Below are positions 17,629-27,082 of a stretch of DNA of 64,000 bases, piece after piece. Location: the NCBI GenBank assembly GCA_944326325.1, contig CALVDQ010000013.1:1-64000 (forward strand). Reading direction: 5' to 3'. The position numbers were made by a program, and so were the translations under genes. The stretch's first letter is position 1; the number at the start of each line of letters is the position of its first letter. This DNA is from an uncultured Bacteroidales bacterium. Its GTDB lineage: Bacteria > Bacteroidota > Bacteroidia > Bacteroidales > UBA932. The notes under the pieces are model-generated. The model searched no databases. It was not told the DNA's origin and saw nothing but the letters and a program-made list of their open reading frames with translations.

Positions 17629-19434
17629 ATGCAGATTGTGAAAATTCTATATTTGCTTACTTTGCTTTGCAGCATCTTGTCGTGTGAAAAACCGCCATCG
17701 GAAGATGCTGCGGGGAATACAGATGATGCCAAGGTCAGACTTGCTGTGATAGAGGAGTTCCTTTATACGGATGCGGAGAAAGATTCTCACAAAGGGGATG
17801 AGTTAAGGAGCGTCCTGCAGCCGGTGTATAAGTACTCGGGAAAAATACCGAGTGAACAGTTGACGGTCGGGGCACCGGAGGGGGACCAGCAGGAAGCGTT
17901 TTATCCACGTGTGAAACGGCTTTCGGACGGGAGTTTCATATTGTTCTATATGGGAGGACAGTATGGCTCAAGGATATGGTGCGTGAAAAGTAATGACTTT
18001 ATTACATGGGGAGAGCCGGTAATGCTTTTTGAACCGGAAAGAGTTACAATTACAGATCCTTCCGGACAGACTGTCCAGGACTGGAGACGCTTTGTGAACA
18101 TGGATGCTGTCGTGCTTCCTGACGGTAAGATTGTCGCAGTCTGTTCGTACAGGGCAAGCGGACATTATGGCTATGGTATCGACTGCGGTCTTATGTCAAT
18201 AGTGAGCACCGACAATGGAAAGACCTGGTCCGCTTCACGGAAAATATATGAAGGGCCTAACTGGGAGCCTTATATTCTAAGGCTTCCTGACGGACAACTG
18301 CAATGTTTCTTTACCGATGCCATTCCTCAGACCAGGAACTCCGGGACATCTGTTATCATTTCGAGAGATGATGGTGAAACCTGGAGCGGCAAGACAATAG
18401 CCTGTCGCCAGTATAAATATGATTATACGACCTTAGCCGACTCCCTTCTGCAGTATAATGGCCAGAAGATATATACAGACCAGATGCCATGTTTCAGAGT
18501 CCTGAATGACGGGAAGACAATATTCGGTTTTCTCGAGGCAAGGCTGGAGACACCTCCGCCGGCTGATTGCGGGACTGATACGTATAGAAGCCATTATAAG
18601 ATGTCCCTAGTATGGAATGACGGTTTGGATTGGAAAACTCCCTCAGGCGATGAAGATCTGCCGTTGAGGCGTAAGACTAATGTGTTTACGGGAGCAGGCG
18701 GCTATGTCGAAACGTTCCCATCCGGAGAAGTCGTGATATCTGCAGCAATAGGGGGTATTTTCAAGATGAAGCTAGGCAACAGTACGGCAACGGAGTGGCA
18801 GGGAGGAATGTCTCAGGATGAAGGATGGCTTCAAGGCCTTCCGGAAGGCGGTTTCTGGGGATGTATGGAAAAGAACGGTCCGAATGCGTTGCTTGTTTCG
18901 ATGAAAGGACCCTCGGGGCTTCAGACAGGTATGTTTTACCTGAACAACAGGGTCGATGTGCATGAGGCTGAAGCTGCGTCCGGTGGTGATGACGAGGAAT
19001 GGGCGGATGTAAAGGACGGTCTTTATATTTCATCGGATATCAGCAAGAAAGGGGTTTTCTTTCGTTTTGCAAATACTGCGGACACTCTCTTTGTCAGGGC
19101 AGATAGGGAAGATCTTACTACAGGTATGAAAAACCGCCTGGAAATTTCATTTGCCGATAAAACAGGTATATCCGTGGATATCTGCCTGCTTCCTTCAGGG
19201 ATAGTTTCGGCTCCCGAAGGGGTCACCGCCGTGTGCCGTCCGGCACGGTCAGAGCAGAACGGGAAGGGGTTTGTTTATGAAGTAGCGATACCGATGTCTC
19301 TGTTGGACACCCCGGAAGCGGGAGACAGGATTAATTTCTATGCTGATATGCAGGAGGATGGACTTTCGAATACATTCACCTTTTCAGACAAGGATTCGCC
19401 GTCTACATGGCAACTGCTTGAATTTGCGGACTGA
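17629..19434 (+). CDS. Asp-box (sialidase-fold) lipoprotein with C-terminal carbohydrate-binding-like domain
   Basis: A 601-residue lipoprotein (LCSILSC lipobox). Residues about 70-430 form a beta-propeller with Asp-box motifs STDNGKTWS near 193 and SRDDGETWSG near 244, plus YPRVKRLSDGSFILFYMGG at the first blade. These are marks of the sialidase superfamily, which includes GH33 sialidases and GH93 exo-arabinanases. I do not see the arginine triad clearly enough to call a true sialidase, and the arabinofuranosidase downstream makes a GH93-like role worth considering. The last ~150 residues (after VHEAEAASGG) look like a CBM9-type beta-sandwich. It sits in the PUL 1 operon, 42 nt after susD. 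Confidence 0.65.
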   Translation: MQIVKILYLLTLLCSILSCEKPPSEDAAGNTDDAKVRLAVIEEFLYTDAEKDSHKGDELRSVLQPVYKYSGKIPSEQLTVGAPEGDQQEAFYPRVKRLSDGSFILFYMGGQYGSRIWCVKSNDFITWGEPVMLFEPERVTITDPSGQTVQDWRRFVNMDAVVLPDGKIVAVCSYRASGHYGYGIDCGLMSIVSTDNGKTWSASRKIYEGPNWEPYILRLPDGQLQCFFTDAIPQTRNSGTSVIISRDDGETWSGKTIACRQYKYDYTTLADSLLQYNGQKIYTDQMPCFRVLNDGKTIFGFLEARLETPPPADCGTDTYRSHYKMSLVWNDGLDWKTPSGDEDLPLRRKTNVFTGAGGYVETFPSGEVVISAAIGGIFKMKLGNSTATEWQGGMSQDEGWLQGLPEGGFWGCMEKNGPNALLVSMKGPSGLQTGMFYLNNRVDVHEAEAASGGDDEEWADVKDGLYISSDISKKGVFFRFANTADTLFVRADREDLTTGMKNRLEISFADKTGISVDICLLPSGIVSAPEGVTAVCRPARSEQNGKGFVYEVAIPMSLLDTPEAGDRINFYADMQEDGLSNTFTFSDKDSPSTWQLLEFAD

Positions 19435-19476
19435 TTATTATCTGATCTGCCTAAAAGGATGATTTTTTTGGGGATT

Positions 19477-19507
19477 TTTGTTGTAACTTTATCCGGTGTT
19501 ATGTTTG
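19477..19507 (+). promoter_or_regulatory. Near-consensus promoter giving an almost leaderless GH127 transcript
   Basis: TTTG at 19477-19480, a 19-nt spacer and TATGTTTG at 19500-19507 match the Bacteroidota TTTG-N19-TAnnTTTG promoter. The expected start falls about 2-4 nt before the ATG at 19515. A second, weaker -7 (TAACTTTA) lies at 19484-19491. Confidence 0.5.
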
Positions 19508-19514
19508 ATTTACA

Positions 19515-21536
19515 ATGAAAAGGATTGTCATTTTTGCAGCGGCACTGGTCGCCTGTGTATGTGTATCTTGCGGACCGGCTTCGGAAACGGTCCCTGTCCG
19601 GAAATATGAAGAATTGCCTCTCGGGGACGTGAAAGCGGATGGATGGCTCAAGACAATGCTTGAACGTCAGCGGGACGGCATTACGGCCGATCTTGACAAG
19701 ACATACCCGCAGGTTATGGGGGAGAGGAACGGATGGCTGGGTGGAGACGGCGATCAGTGGGAACGTGGCCCGTATTGGATTGACGGGCTTATCCCGCTTG
19801 CCTATATCCTTGATGATGACAGCCTGAAAGCCAAAGCACAGCTATGGGTGGAATGGGCTCTCGCAAGCCAGCGGGAAGACGGTTTTTTCGGGCCTTCACG
19901 CAATTATCCGTCAGAAAAAGGGTTGCAGCGTGGAAATTCGGAAGACTGGTGGCCCCGGATGGTCGTGCTGAAGTTCATGCAGCAGTATTATGATGCTACC
20001 GGAGATGCCCGTGTTTTGGACTTTATGGAAAGATATTTCAGATATCAACTGGAAACATTGCCTGACAAGCCGATCGACAATTGGACTGACTGGGCGGCTT
20101 TCCGGGTGTGCGATAACATGATACCGGTGTTGTGGCTGTATGGAAAGACAGGGGAGGAATGGCTTCTTGACCTTGTGGAGCTTATGCATTCTCAAGGTCA
20201 TGACTATACAGGCATGTTTCTGGAATCGGACGCCCTTTCCCGACCGGGGACAATCCATTGCGTGAATCTGGCACAGGGAATAAAGGAGCCGGCCGTGTAC
20301 TGGCAGATACATCCGGAAGAAAGGAGGTATCTCGATGCTGTCTATAAAGGTCTGGCTGATCTTGTGAAATACAACGGATATCCGAGCGGTGCGTTTGGAG
20401 GAGACGAGGCACTGCATGGAAACAATCCTGTCCAGGGTTCGGAACTGTGCGCAGTCGTCGAACTGATGTATTCTATGGAGGAGATACTCAAGATTACGGG
20501 TGATCCGTTATTTGCGGAATATCTCGAAAGACTTGCATTCAATGCGCTTCCTGCACAGATTTCCGACGATTTCAGGCTGCATCAGTATTTCCAGCAGGCT
20601 AATCAGGTGCAGATAACGATGGGGGCTCACAACTTTGATGTATCCAATGACCGGACGAATCTCCTTATGGGATTCCTTACAGGTTACCCGTGCTGTCTCA
20701 GCAATCTGCATCAGGGGTGGCCGAAATTCACCGGAAACCTATGGTACCGCAACGCTGACGAAGGACTTGCCGCCATGGCATACGCGCCTTGCCGTGTCGT
20801 GACCTCCATATCGGGTACGGAAGTGCGGATAAGGGAAATTACGGAGTATCCTTTCGATGAAAGAATCCGGCTTGAAGTGGAAATGGATTCCGACAGACCG
20901 CTCGGTTTTCCTGTCGATCTGAGGATACCTTCATGGGCGGGAAAAGGTTTGTCGGTCAGTGTAAACGGTCAGGAGCAAAAGGACATTGTTCCGGGAACGG
21001 TGCTGCGTCTGGACCGGGAATGGCAGGACGGTGACAGTGTAGTATTGTATTTCCCCATGGAGATCAGTATCGGAAGATGGTACGAGAATGCCGCTGCCGT
21101 GGAGCGCGGGCCGCTTGTTTATGCTCTGAAGATCAAGGACAGGTGGATAGAGAAATCATTTACGGAAGATACCGGGCATGGCAGCAGTTATTGGGAAGTG
21201 TATCCCGAAGAACCGTGGAACTATGCGTTGATTAAATCCGACATCGCAGACCCTTCGGCATCGTTCCGGGTGGAGAAGAAGTCCGGATATCCTGAATCAG
21301 GCTGGTACTGGAGCCCGGACGGGGCACCTGTATTGTTGAAGGTCCGGGCTGCCAGATTGCCTGAATGGACATTGTACAACGGTTCTGCAGGACCTGTCCC
21401 GTACAGCCAGATTCCTGGGAAATGCGCAAGCGGCAATTCAGCATATCGTTCCGACGGGACATACGAAGAGATAACACTTATTCCTTATGGTTGTACAACG
21501 TTGAGAGTGAGTGAATTTCCTGTGGTAAACGAATAG
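19515..21536 (+). CDS. GH127-type beta-L-arabinofuranosidase (DUF1680 family), lipoprotein
   Basis: A 673-residue lipoprotein (ACVCVSC lipobox) of the DUF1680 superfamily, which holds GH127 and GH146 beta-L-arabinofuranosidases. The N-terminal region ERGPYWIDGLIPLAYILDD and the (alpha/alpha)6 barrel are recognisable. The zinc/cysteine site of the family is visible as GSELCAV (Glu and Cys near 309-311) and the tandem cysteines of YPCCLSN (near 392). In characterised members the cysteine of this pair is the nucleophile. A beta-sandwich tail with RWYENAAAVERGPLVYALK follows. It may be read from its own promoter and from the PUL 1 operon. It ends 3 nt from the end of the opposing GH2 gene. GH127 versus GH146 cannot be separated by eye. 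Confidence 0.85.
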   Translation: MKRIVIFAAALVACVCVSCGPASETVPVRKYEELPLGDVKADGWLKTMLERQRDGITADLDKTYPQVMGERNGWLGGDGDQWERGPYWIDGLIPLAYILDDDSLKAKAQLWVEWALASQREDGFFGPSRNYPSEKGLQRGNSEDWWPRMVVLKFMQQYYDATGDARVLDFMERYFRYQLETLPDKPIDNWTDWAAFRVCDNMIPVLWLYGKTGEEWLLDLVELMHSQGHDYTGMFLESDALSRPGTIHCVNLAQGIKEPAVYWQIHPEERRYLDAVYKGLADLVKYNGYPSGAFGGDEALHGNNPVQGSELCAVVELMYSMEEILKITGDPLFAEYLERLAFNALPAQISDDFRLHQYFQQANQVQITMGAHNFDVSNDRTNLLMGFLTGYPCCLSNLHQGWPKFTGNLWYRNADEGLAAMAYAPCRVVTSISGTEVRIREITEYPFDERIRLEVEMDSDRPLGFPVDLRIPSWAGKGLSVSVNGQEQKDIVPGTVLRLDREWQDGDSVVLYFPMEISIGRWYENAAAVERGPLVYALKIKDRWIEKSFTEDTGHGSSYWEVYPEEPWNYALIKSDIADPSASFRVEKKSGYPESGWYWSPDGAPVLLKVRAARLPEWTLYNGSAGPVPYSQIPGKCASGNSAYRSDGTYEEITLIPYGCTTLRVSEFPVVNE

Positions 21537-21539
21537 CGC

Positions 21540-23369
21540 TTACCTTTGTCCGGGAAAACTTGTGCCTGTCAGTCTCCTGTTGACTTCGCGCAGCCTGTCT
21601 TCATCGACCTTCACCACTTTCCTGTCGTAGGTCATCAGTCCGTTTACCTCCACTTCCACATCGGTGGTCTGGGTGTAGACTGCAGCGGAGAAGCCCCTGG
21701 CGATCATTTTTTCCAGTATTTCCGCATATTTTATGTATTCATCGGTCACTGCATCCGTCGAATTGAACTGGACATATCCCCAGTTCCGGTCAGGAGTCCA
21801 GAGATGGCCCTCCACCGGGTAGCCGATACCGCCGTATTCCCCGAGCACATTCACCCTTTTCGCGTCGAAAAGATACATCTCGGGCTCCGGATAGTTGTGC
21901 AGGTCGAGGATATCCCCGCAGCGGTAGTAGTGGTTCCCTCCGCTGGCGGAGTTCACGAGTCTCGTAGGGTCGTAGCTCTTGGTCCATGCTGCTATCTCCT
22001 TTGTCTTGAACTGTCCCCAGGCCTCGTTGAACGGCACCCATACCCCGATGCACGGATAGTTGTACAGGCAGTCCATGATTTCCTTCCATTCCTTCTTGTA
22101 GCAGGCCTCGGATTCAGGGCTGCGGACCGCCTCCTTGCCGTCGAAATAGTCCTTGTTTATCCATTCAGGGTTCCTGTCCCCGCTCGGCATGTCCTGCCAT
22201 ACGATGATTCCCAGCCTGTCGCACCAAGTGTACCATCTTGCCGGCTCTACCTTGATATGTTTCCTTATCATGTTGAACCCGAGTTCCTTGGTTTTCCTGA
22301 TGTCGTAGACGAGAGCCTCATCGGACGGAGCGGTGTATAGTCCGTCAGGCCACCATCCCTGGTCGAGCGGGCCGAACTGGAAGAGTGCCTTGCCGTTGAG
22401 TGCAAGCCTCATTATGCCGTCAGCATCCTTGACAGTGGAGAATTTACGCATGGCAGCATAGCTTTTCACCACATCGACAGCCTTGTCTTTGTGCAGCAGG
22501 GTGACTTCGAGACCGTAAAGGAAAGGAGAGTCCGGGCTCCAGAGCTTGGCTTCGGCCGGCATCTGCACTGTCACGGCTTCTCCGTTGATGCTTTCTCCTG
22601 TCCCGGCAAGCTCTTCCCCGTCGAATACGTCCACCTTGATCTTATATCCGTCCAGACTGCATCCGGCTATGGCAGAAACCGTCAGGGTGTTCCTGTCTAT
22701 GTCCGGGGTTATCTTCAGGTCACCGATATGTGTCTCAGGCACAGGCTCGAGCCAGACCGTCTGCCATATTCCGGTCACTGGAGTATACCATATCCCATGA
22801 GGGTCGGAAACCTGCTTGCCGCGTGGCTGGAAACCTTTGTCTGTAGGATCCCATACCCTGACTGTCAATTCGTTCGTTCCTTTGGATACAAGGGCATCGG
22901 TGATATCCGACGAGAACGGCGTGAAACCTCCGGTATGGCTTCCTGTCTTTATCCCGTTCACCAGTATTTCCGCCTTCCAGTCCACAGCCCCGAAGTTGAG
23001 GAGTATCCTTTTTCCCTTCCACTTCGACGGGACCTGGAATTCTGTCCTGTAGATCAGTTCCTTGTCTTCACCCACTGTCTTTCCGACTCCGGACAGGGCC
23101 GATTCCACTGCGAACGGGACAAGTATTTTCCCGTCCGGGCTGTCAGGGAATTCTTCTCCCAGTCCGACTATGGCGTAGTCCCAAAGTCCGTTGAGATTCT
23201 TCCATTCGCTGCGTTCCATTATGGGGCGAGGATACTCGGCAAGTACTTTCTCCGGATCAAGGGACTCTCCCCATTCCGTCATGATCCTGTCCCCGGCCGG
23301 GGTCCATTGCGCTGATACGGCAGAAAACGCCAATACGGCAAGAATTGATGTGGTCAATATTCTTTTCAT
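21540..23369 (-). CDS. GH2-family glycoside hydrolase (beta-galactosidase/glucuronidase-like)
   Basis: A 609-residue secreted enzyme (signal to AVSAQ) with the three-part GH2 core: N-terminal sugar-binding jelly roll (SEWKNLNGLWDYAI, FGAVDWKAEILVNG), immunoglobulin-like domain, and a TIM barrel. The acid/base glutamate is in VPFNEAWGQ (near 447) and the nucleophile in LGEYGGIGY (near 510). It lacks the extra C-terminal domains of LacZ. GH2 covers beta-galactosidase, beta-glucuronidase, beta-mannosidase and arabinosidase activities, so the substrate is open. It is convergent with PUL 1 and may act with it, but would need its own promoter; a weak TATAATTG box lies at 23393-23400. Confidence 0.9.
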   Translation of the reverse strand: MKRILTTSILAVLAFSAVSAQWTPAGDRIMTEWGESLDPEKVLAEYPRPIMERSEWKNLNGLWDYAIVGLGEEFPDSPDGKILVPFAVESALSGVGKTVGEDKELIYRTEFQVPSKWKGKRILLNFGAVDWKAEILVNGIKTGSHTGGFTPFSSDITDALVSKGTNELTVRVWDPTDKGFQPRGKQVSDPHGIWYTPVTGIWQTVWLEPVPETHIGDLKITPDIDRNTLTVSAIAGCSLDGYKIKVDVFDGEELAGTGESINGEAVTVQMPAEAKLWSPDSPFLYGLEVTLLHKDKAVDVVKSYAAMRKFSTVKDADGIMRLALNGKALFQFGPLDQGWWPDGLYTAPSDEALVYDIRKTKELGFNMIRKHIKVEPARWYTWCDRLGIIVWQDMPSGDRNPEWINKDYFDGKEAVRSPESEACYKKEWKEIMDCLYNYPCIGVWVPFNEAWGQFKTKEIAAWTKSYDPTRLVNSASGGNHYYRCGDILDLHNYPEPEMYLFDAKRVNVLGEYGGIGYPVEGHLWTPDRNWGYVQFNSTDAVTDEYIKYAEILEKMIARGFSAAVYTQTTDVEVEVNGLMTYDRKVVKVDEDRLREVNRRLTGTSFPGQR

Positions 23370-23503
23370 TGTCAGATTATGTTAGTTTCCTGCAATTATA
23401 CTAAAAAAAACACTCGTCTTTATTGTCGGGAGGTCATTTGACTGGATTTTTGTATCTTTTGACGCGTAAATTGGAGATATGGCTGATCTGGATGATGGAT
23501 AAA

Positions 23504-24016
23504 TTAAATTTTCTGGTAGGCTATCCTCGGAGAACCGTCATCCGTGTATATTATACCGCAGCGGCGGAAGCCGGACCGCTCGAGTATTGCCTGCATTACG
23601 GTATTGTCGGCATGGGTGTCGGCCCGCAGGTTATGTATCTTTTCCCAGCACCAGCTTATGCAGGCATCGGCCACACCCTTGGCCAGACCCGCGGATGCAA
23701 GACGGTGGATTGTGCCGTACGGGCCGCCTGCAAGCCATCTGCCGTCCTCGATCAGGCTGTATGTAGGGTCATCCCCTGTAATGAAGCAGAATGTGCCGGC
23801 GACGTTTCCGTCAGGATCTTCGCATATCAGGCTTCTGGAAGCCGCTATTTCGGAAAGGATGAGTTCACGGGACGGATACCCGCCTGTCCATTGGCCCGGA
23901 TTCCCGTGAGCGGCCATGAACTTCCTGGCACGGGCATATATCCTCATCAGTGTGTCTATATCTTCCGGTATCGAATACCGTATGCGGAATTTCCCGCAGC
24001 CGTTTGTTTCATCCAT
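23504..24016 (-). CDS. GNAT-family N-acetyltransferase
   Basis: A 170-residue acyltransferase of the GNAT fold. It starts with RIRYSIPEDIDTLMRIYARAR, has the beta-strand and acetyl-CoA region around GTIHRLASAGLAKGVADACISW, and ends with ADNTVMQAILERSGFRRCGIIY. Substrate (amine, peptide or antibiotic) cannot be told. It lies 148 nt downstream of gltX on the same strand. A TAAATTTG box on this strand (24066-24073) suggests a separate transcript with a leader of about 43 nt. Confidence 0.88.
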   Translation of the reverse strand: MDETNGCGKFRIRYSIPEDIDTLMRIYARARKFMAAHGNPGQWTGGYPSRELILSEIAASRSLICEDPDGNVAGTFCFITGDDPTYSLIEDGRWLAGGPYGTIHRLASAGLAKGVADACISWCWEKIHNLRADTHADNTVMQAILERSGFRRCGIIYTDDGSPRIAYQKI

Positions 24017-24065
24017 TGTTAAATATCATTGCCGGACCGGCCGGCCTGTCTGCATATCCATACGG

Positions 24066-24073
24066 CAAATTTA
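24066..24073 (-). promoter_or_regulatory. Candidate -7 box (TAAATTTG) for the acetyltransferase gene
   Basis: On the minus strand TAAATTTG fits TAnnTTTG about 50 nt before the ATG. No TTTG is present at the proper -33 distance, so support is partial. The rest of 24017-24164 shows only a GC-rich CCGG-repeated patch. Confidence 0.35.
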
Positions 24074-24164
24074 TGCAAATCATCGGCATATCCTGTGTAG
24101 CCGGCGTCATCATGATGTGAGGGCATTCATGTCGTCTGCATCAGGATGTGGAAAATTCCGTTGC

Positions 24165-25811
24165 CTATTCAGGCAGGCAACCGAGTGCCGCCTTGATGTT
24201 CTCCATCCTTCCTGCGAATTCCTTCTTCCCGATGATTGTCACTATGTCTGCTATGCCCAGTCCGCTCGAAGCACCGACGAGAGCCAGACGGAGGCAGTTC
24301 ATCACCTTTCCCATCGGCCAGCCGTTGCTGCGGATGTACTCCTCGAGCGGTCCTTCAAGGGATTCTTTTGTGAAATCTCCCTTGAAATCCGTGATGAAGT
24401 CTGCGGCTTTCAGTGCGAGGGAATAGTTTTCTTCCTTCCAGAATTTCGCGGCGTCTTTTTCGTTATATGAAGACGGGGCTACGAACAGGTAGGAAGCTAT
24501 ATCCCAGAAATCGGCCACGAAAGTCGCCCTTTCCTTGATGAGCGACACTATGCGGTTTACATAGCTTTTCGTGAAGATCCGGTTCTTGAAGTCGGCACCC
24601 TGGACTGTCACTTCCGCCCCTGCTGTCAGGGCGCATTTCGGACATTCCACTATCTGCATCCCGCGGCCTTCGAGGACAGGAATGAAAAGTCCGGTAAGTT
24701 CCTCGTCAGATTTCATTCGCAGGTACTCCTTGTTGTACCATTTGGCCTTGTCGGGATTGAATCTGGCCCCCGATTTTATCACGTGTTCCAGCGAGAACGC
24801 CTCAATCAGTTCCGGCATGGTGAACAGTTCCCGGTTGTCCCCCGGATTCCAGCCGAGCATGGCGAGCATATTCACGAACGCTTCCGGGAAATAACCGTCC
24901 TCACGGTATCCCCTCGAGACCTCGCCTTCAGGGTTGGTCCATTTCAGAGGGAACACAGGAAAGCCCAGCCTGTCGCCGTCCCTCTTGCTCAGCTTGCCTT
25001 TGCCGTCAGGTTTCAGAAGAAGGGACAGGTGCGCAAACCTCGGCTGGCTGTCCTGCCACCCGAATGCCTCGTACAGAAGATAGTGCAGAGGAAGTGACGG
25101 CAGCCACTCCTCGCCTCTGATGACTTCGGTGATTTCCATCAGATGGTCGTCCACGATGTTCGCGAGGTGGTAGGTAGGCAGTTCGTCCGCCCTTTTCCAC
25201 AGCACCTTGTCGTCAAGGGTATCGGTGTTCACCTCGATATGCCCCCTGATAAGGTCATCCATAGTCACGACCCTGTTTTCAGGCATCCTGAAACGTATGG
25301 TCCAGTCCGTGTGCGTCTCCAGAAGAGGTCTCCATTCGCTTTCCGGCATGGAAAGGGAATTGCGCAGGGACTTGCGTGTGATATGGTTGTAGATGAATGT
25401 CCCTTTCTCCGCTTCCATCTCGGCCCTTTTCGCTGCAAGTTCTTCTGCAGTGTCGAAGGCATAGTAGGCATAGCCTTTTGCGACCAGCTCCTCGGCGTAT
25501 TTCCGGTAAATTCCGCGTCTCTGTGACTGTCTGTAAGGAGCATGAGGATGCCTTTCTGACGGGGTTTCGACAACATTCCCGTCCTTGTCCACCCCTTCGT
25601 CAGGGATGATCCCGCACCAGTTCAGCGCCTCGATGATGTATTTTTCCGCCCCGGGTACGAACCTCTGCGAGTCCGTATCTTCGATGCGGATGATGAAGTC
25701 CCCGCCATGCTGCTTGGCGTACAGATAGTTATATAGAGCTGTCCTGACTCCGCCCATGTGGAGCGGACCTGTAGGTGACGGTGCAAACCGTACTCTTGTC
25801 TTCCTTTCCAT
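24165..25811 (-). CDS. gltX: Glutamyl-tRNA synthetase
   Basis: Class I synthetase that charges tRNA-Glu with glutamate. The 548-residue chain has the first signature FAPSPTGPLHMGGVRTALYN (HIGH motif as HMGG, near residue 18), then IIRIEDTD, and the second signature KLSKRDGD (near 272, KMSKS-like). A CPKC pair near 390 lies in the anticodon-binding half. The length is usual for the long Bacteroidota form. It begins 15 nt after ftsZ on the same strand, so it is probably carried at the tail of the dcw operon. Confidence 0.96.
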   Translation of the reverse strand: MERKTRVRFAPSPTGPLHMGGVRTALYNYLYAKQHGGDFIIRIEDTDSQRFVPGAEKYIIEALNWCGIIPDEGVDKDGNVVETPSERHPHAPYRQSQRRGIYRKYAEELVAKGYAYYAFDTAEELAAKRAEMEAEKGTFIYNHITRKSLRNSLSMPESEWRPLLETHTDWTIRFRMPENRVVTMDDLIRGHIEVNTDTLDDKVLWKRADELPTYHLANIVDDHLMEITEVIRGEEWLPSLPLHYLLYEAFGWQDSQPRFAHLSLLLKPDGKGKLSKRDGDRLGFPVFPLKWTNPEGEVSRGYREDGYFPEAFVNMLAMLGWNPGDNRELFTMPELIEAFSLEHVIKSGARFNPDKAKWYNKEYLRMKSDEELTGLFIPVLEGRGMQIVECPKCALTAGAEVTVQGADFKNRIFTKSYVNRIVSLIKERATFVADFWDIASYLFVAPSSYNEKDAAKFWKEENYSLALKAADFITDFKGDFTKESLEGPLEEYIRSNGWPMGKVMNCLRLALVGASSGLGIADIVTIIGKKEFAGRMENIKAALGCLPE

Positions 25812-25826
25812 ATTGTAAACAGTTGT

Positions 25827-27071
25827 TTAATTGTCCTTTTTCAATAATGCCCGCCTTATCGCAGTTTCCGATTCGAGCCTGCTTATGCTCTGCCCTTCCC
25901 CCACGATCAGGGTCGGTACGGTGCCGTCGGCGAAATGGAACTTCCTCACATTGCTGTTGTCGATGACACCTATCTTGATGTTTCCCTGGCCCTCCGGCAG
26001 TTCTATCTCGCCACCGGCCTGGGAAGCCTTGCGGTCATATACGAAATCATTGTCGATCATGATAAGGTTGCCGAGGTTGACATCTGTTATGTTGCTCAGC
26101 ATATTCATCCTGAACCCTGTGGCTATGACGGTGATGCTGATCTTGTCCCCGACTTCGGGATTCTCGTCGAAGATTATTCCTCGCTTGAAGTTGTTCGCGT
26201 TGCCGGTGTACTCGTTTATCTTGTCATTGATGGAGTCCAGTTCCCTCATCAGCAGGCCCTTGTCATTCTTGCCAACGGTGATGTTTATGAGCACGTTCTT
26301 CGCCGTCTTGAGGTCGAAGTCGTTCAGCAGGGGAGACTCAAGCGCTTCCTTGATGGCATCCTGTATCCTGTGTTCGCCGCTTCCGTGTCCGCAGCCCATC
26401 AGAGCCATCCCGCTGTTTCGCATCATCTTGCTGACATCCTCGAAGTCCACGTTTATGTGCCCGGCTGTGGTGATGATCTCTATCACTCCGCGCACGGCTG
26501 TCGCCAGCACTTCGTCCGCCTTGGGAAAAGCGTCCTGGATGAGGAGGTCACCGTAGCATTCGTACAGTTTCTCGTTGTTGATGATCAGCATGCTGTCCAC
26601 GCATTTTTCAAGCTCGTGGATGCCGTCTATTGCCTTGGAGAGGGATTCGTTGCCCTCGTTGTGGAAGGGCAGGGTCACCACGGCGACTGTCAGTATGCCA
26701 CGTTTCTTCGCCATATCGGCTATCACCGGTGCGGCCCCTGTGCCTGTACCGCCTCCCATACCGGCGGTTATGAAAAGCATCTGGGTGCCGGTATCGAGTA
26801 TCGTGGCTGCTATCTGCTCCTCGGCTTCGAGGGCGGCGTTGCGTCCCTTCACCGGGTCCGTACCTGCCCCGAGCCCTTTGCCGAGCTGGAGCTTTGTCGG
26901 TACCGAACTTTTCTGCAGAGCCTGTGAATCCGTGTTGCAGACGATGAAGTCACAGCCCTGTATCTTCTGGTTGAACATATATGTCACGGCGTTGCATCCG
27001 CCTCCGCCCACTCCGATGACCTTGATTATGGAGTGTCCCGCTTTCCAGTCGGTAGGTAATATATCGCTCAT
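25827..27071 (-). CDS. ftsZ: Cell division protein FtsZ
   Basis: Tubulin-like GTPase that polymerises into the division ring. The 414-residue protein shows VIGVGGGGCNAV at the nucleotide pocket, the tubulin signature GGGTGTGAAP near 105, and the T7-loop region NVDFEDV. After the globular domain (to about 320) comes a fairly short linker and a basic end, AIRRALLKKDN. I do not recognise the usual DIPAFLR-like C-terminal peptide, though the basic end may play its part. It follows ftsA at 11 nt and precedes gltX at 15 nt. Confidence 0.97.
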   Translation of the reverse strand: MSDILPTDWKAGHSIIKVIGVGGGGCNAVTYMFNQKIQGCDFIVCNTDSQALQKSSVPTKLQLGKGLGAGTDPVKGRNAALEAEEQIAATILDTGTQMLFITAGMGGGTGTGAAPVIADMAKKRGILTVAVVTLPFHNEGNESLSKAIDGIHELEKCVDSMLIINNEKLYECYGDLLIQDAFPKADEVLATAVRGVIEIITTAGHINVDFEDVSKMMRNSGMALMGCGHGSGEHRIQDAIKEALESPLLNDFDLKTAKNVLINITVGKNDKGLLMRELDSINDKINEYTGNANNFKRGIIFDENPEVGDKISITVIATGFRMNMLSNITDVNLGNLIMIDNDFVYDRKASQAGGEIELPEGQGNIKIGVIDNSNVRKFHFADGTVPTLIVGEGQSISRLESETAIRRALLKKDN

Positions 27072-27082
27072 ATCCGTTGTCC

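Noticed and set aside
17629..19434. True sialidase (GH33)
   Set aside because: Asp-boxes are clear, but I could not identify the arginine triad and the operon is rich in arabinose-type enzymes; the fold-level call is safer.
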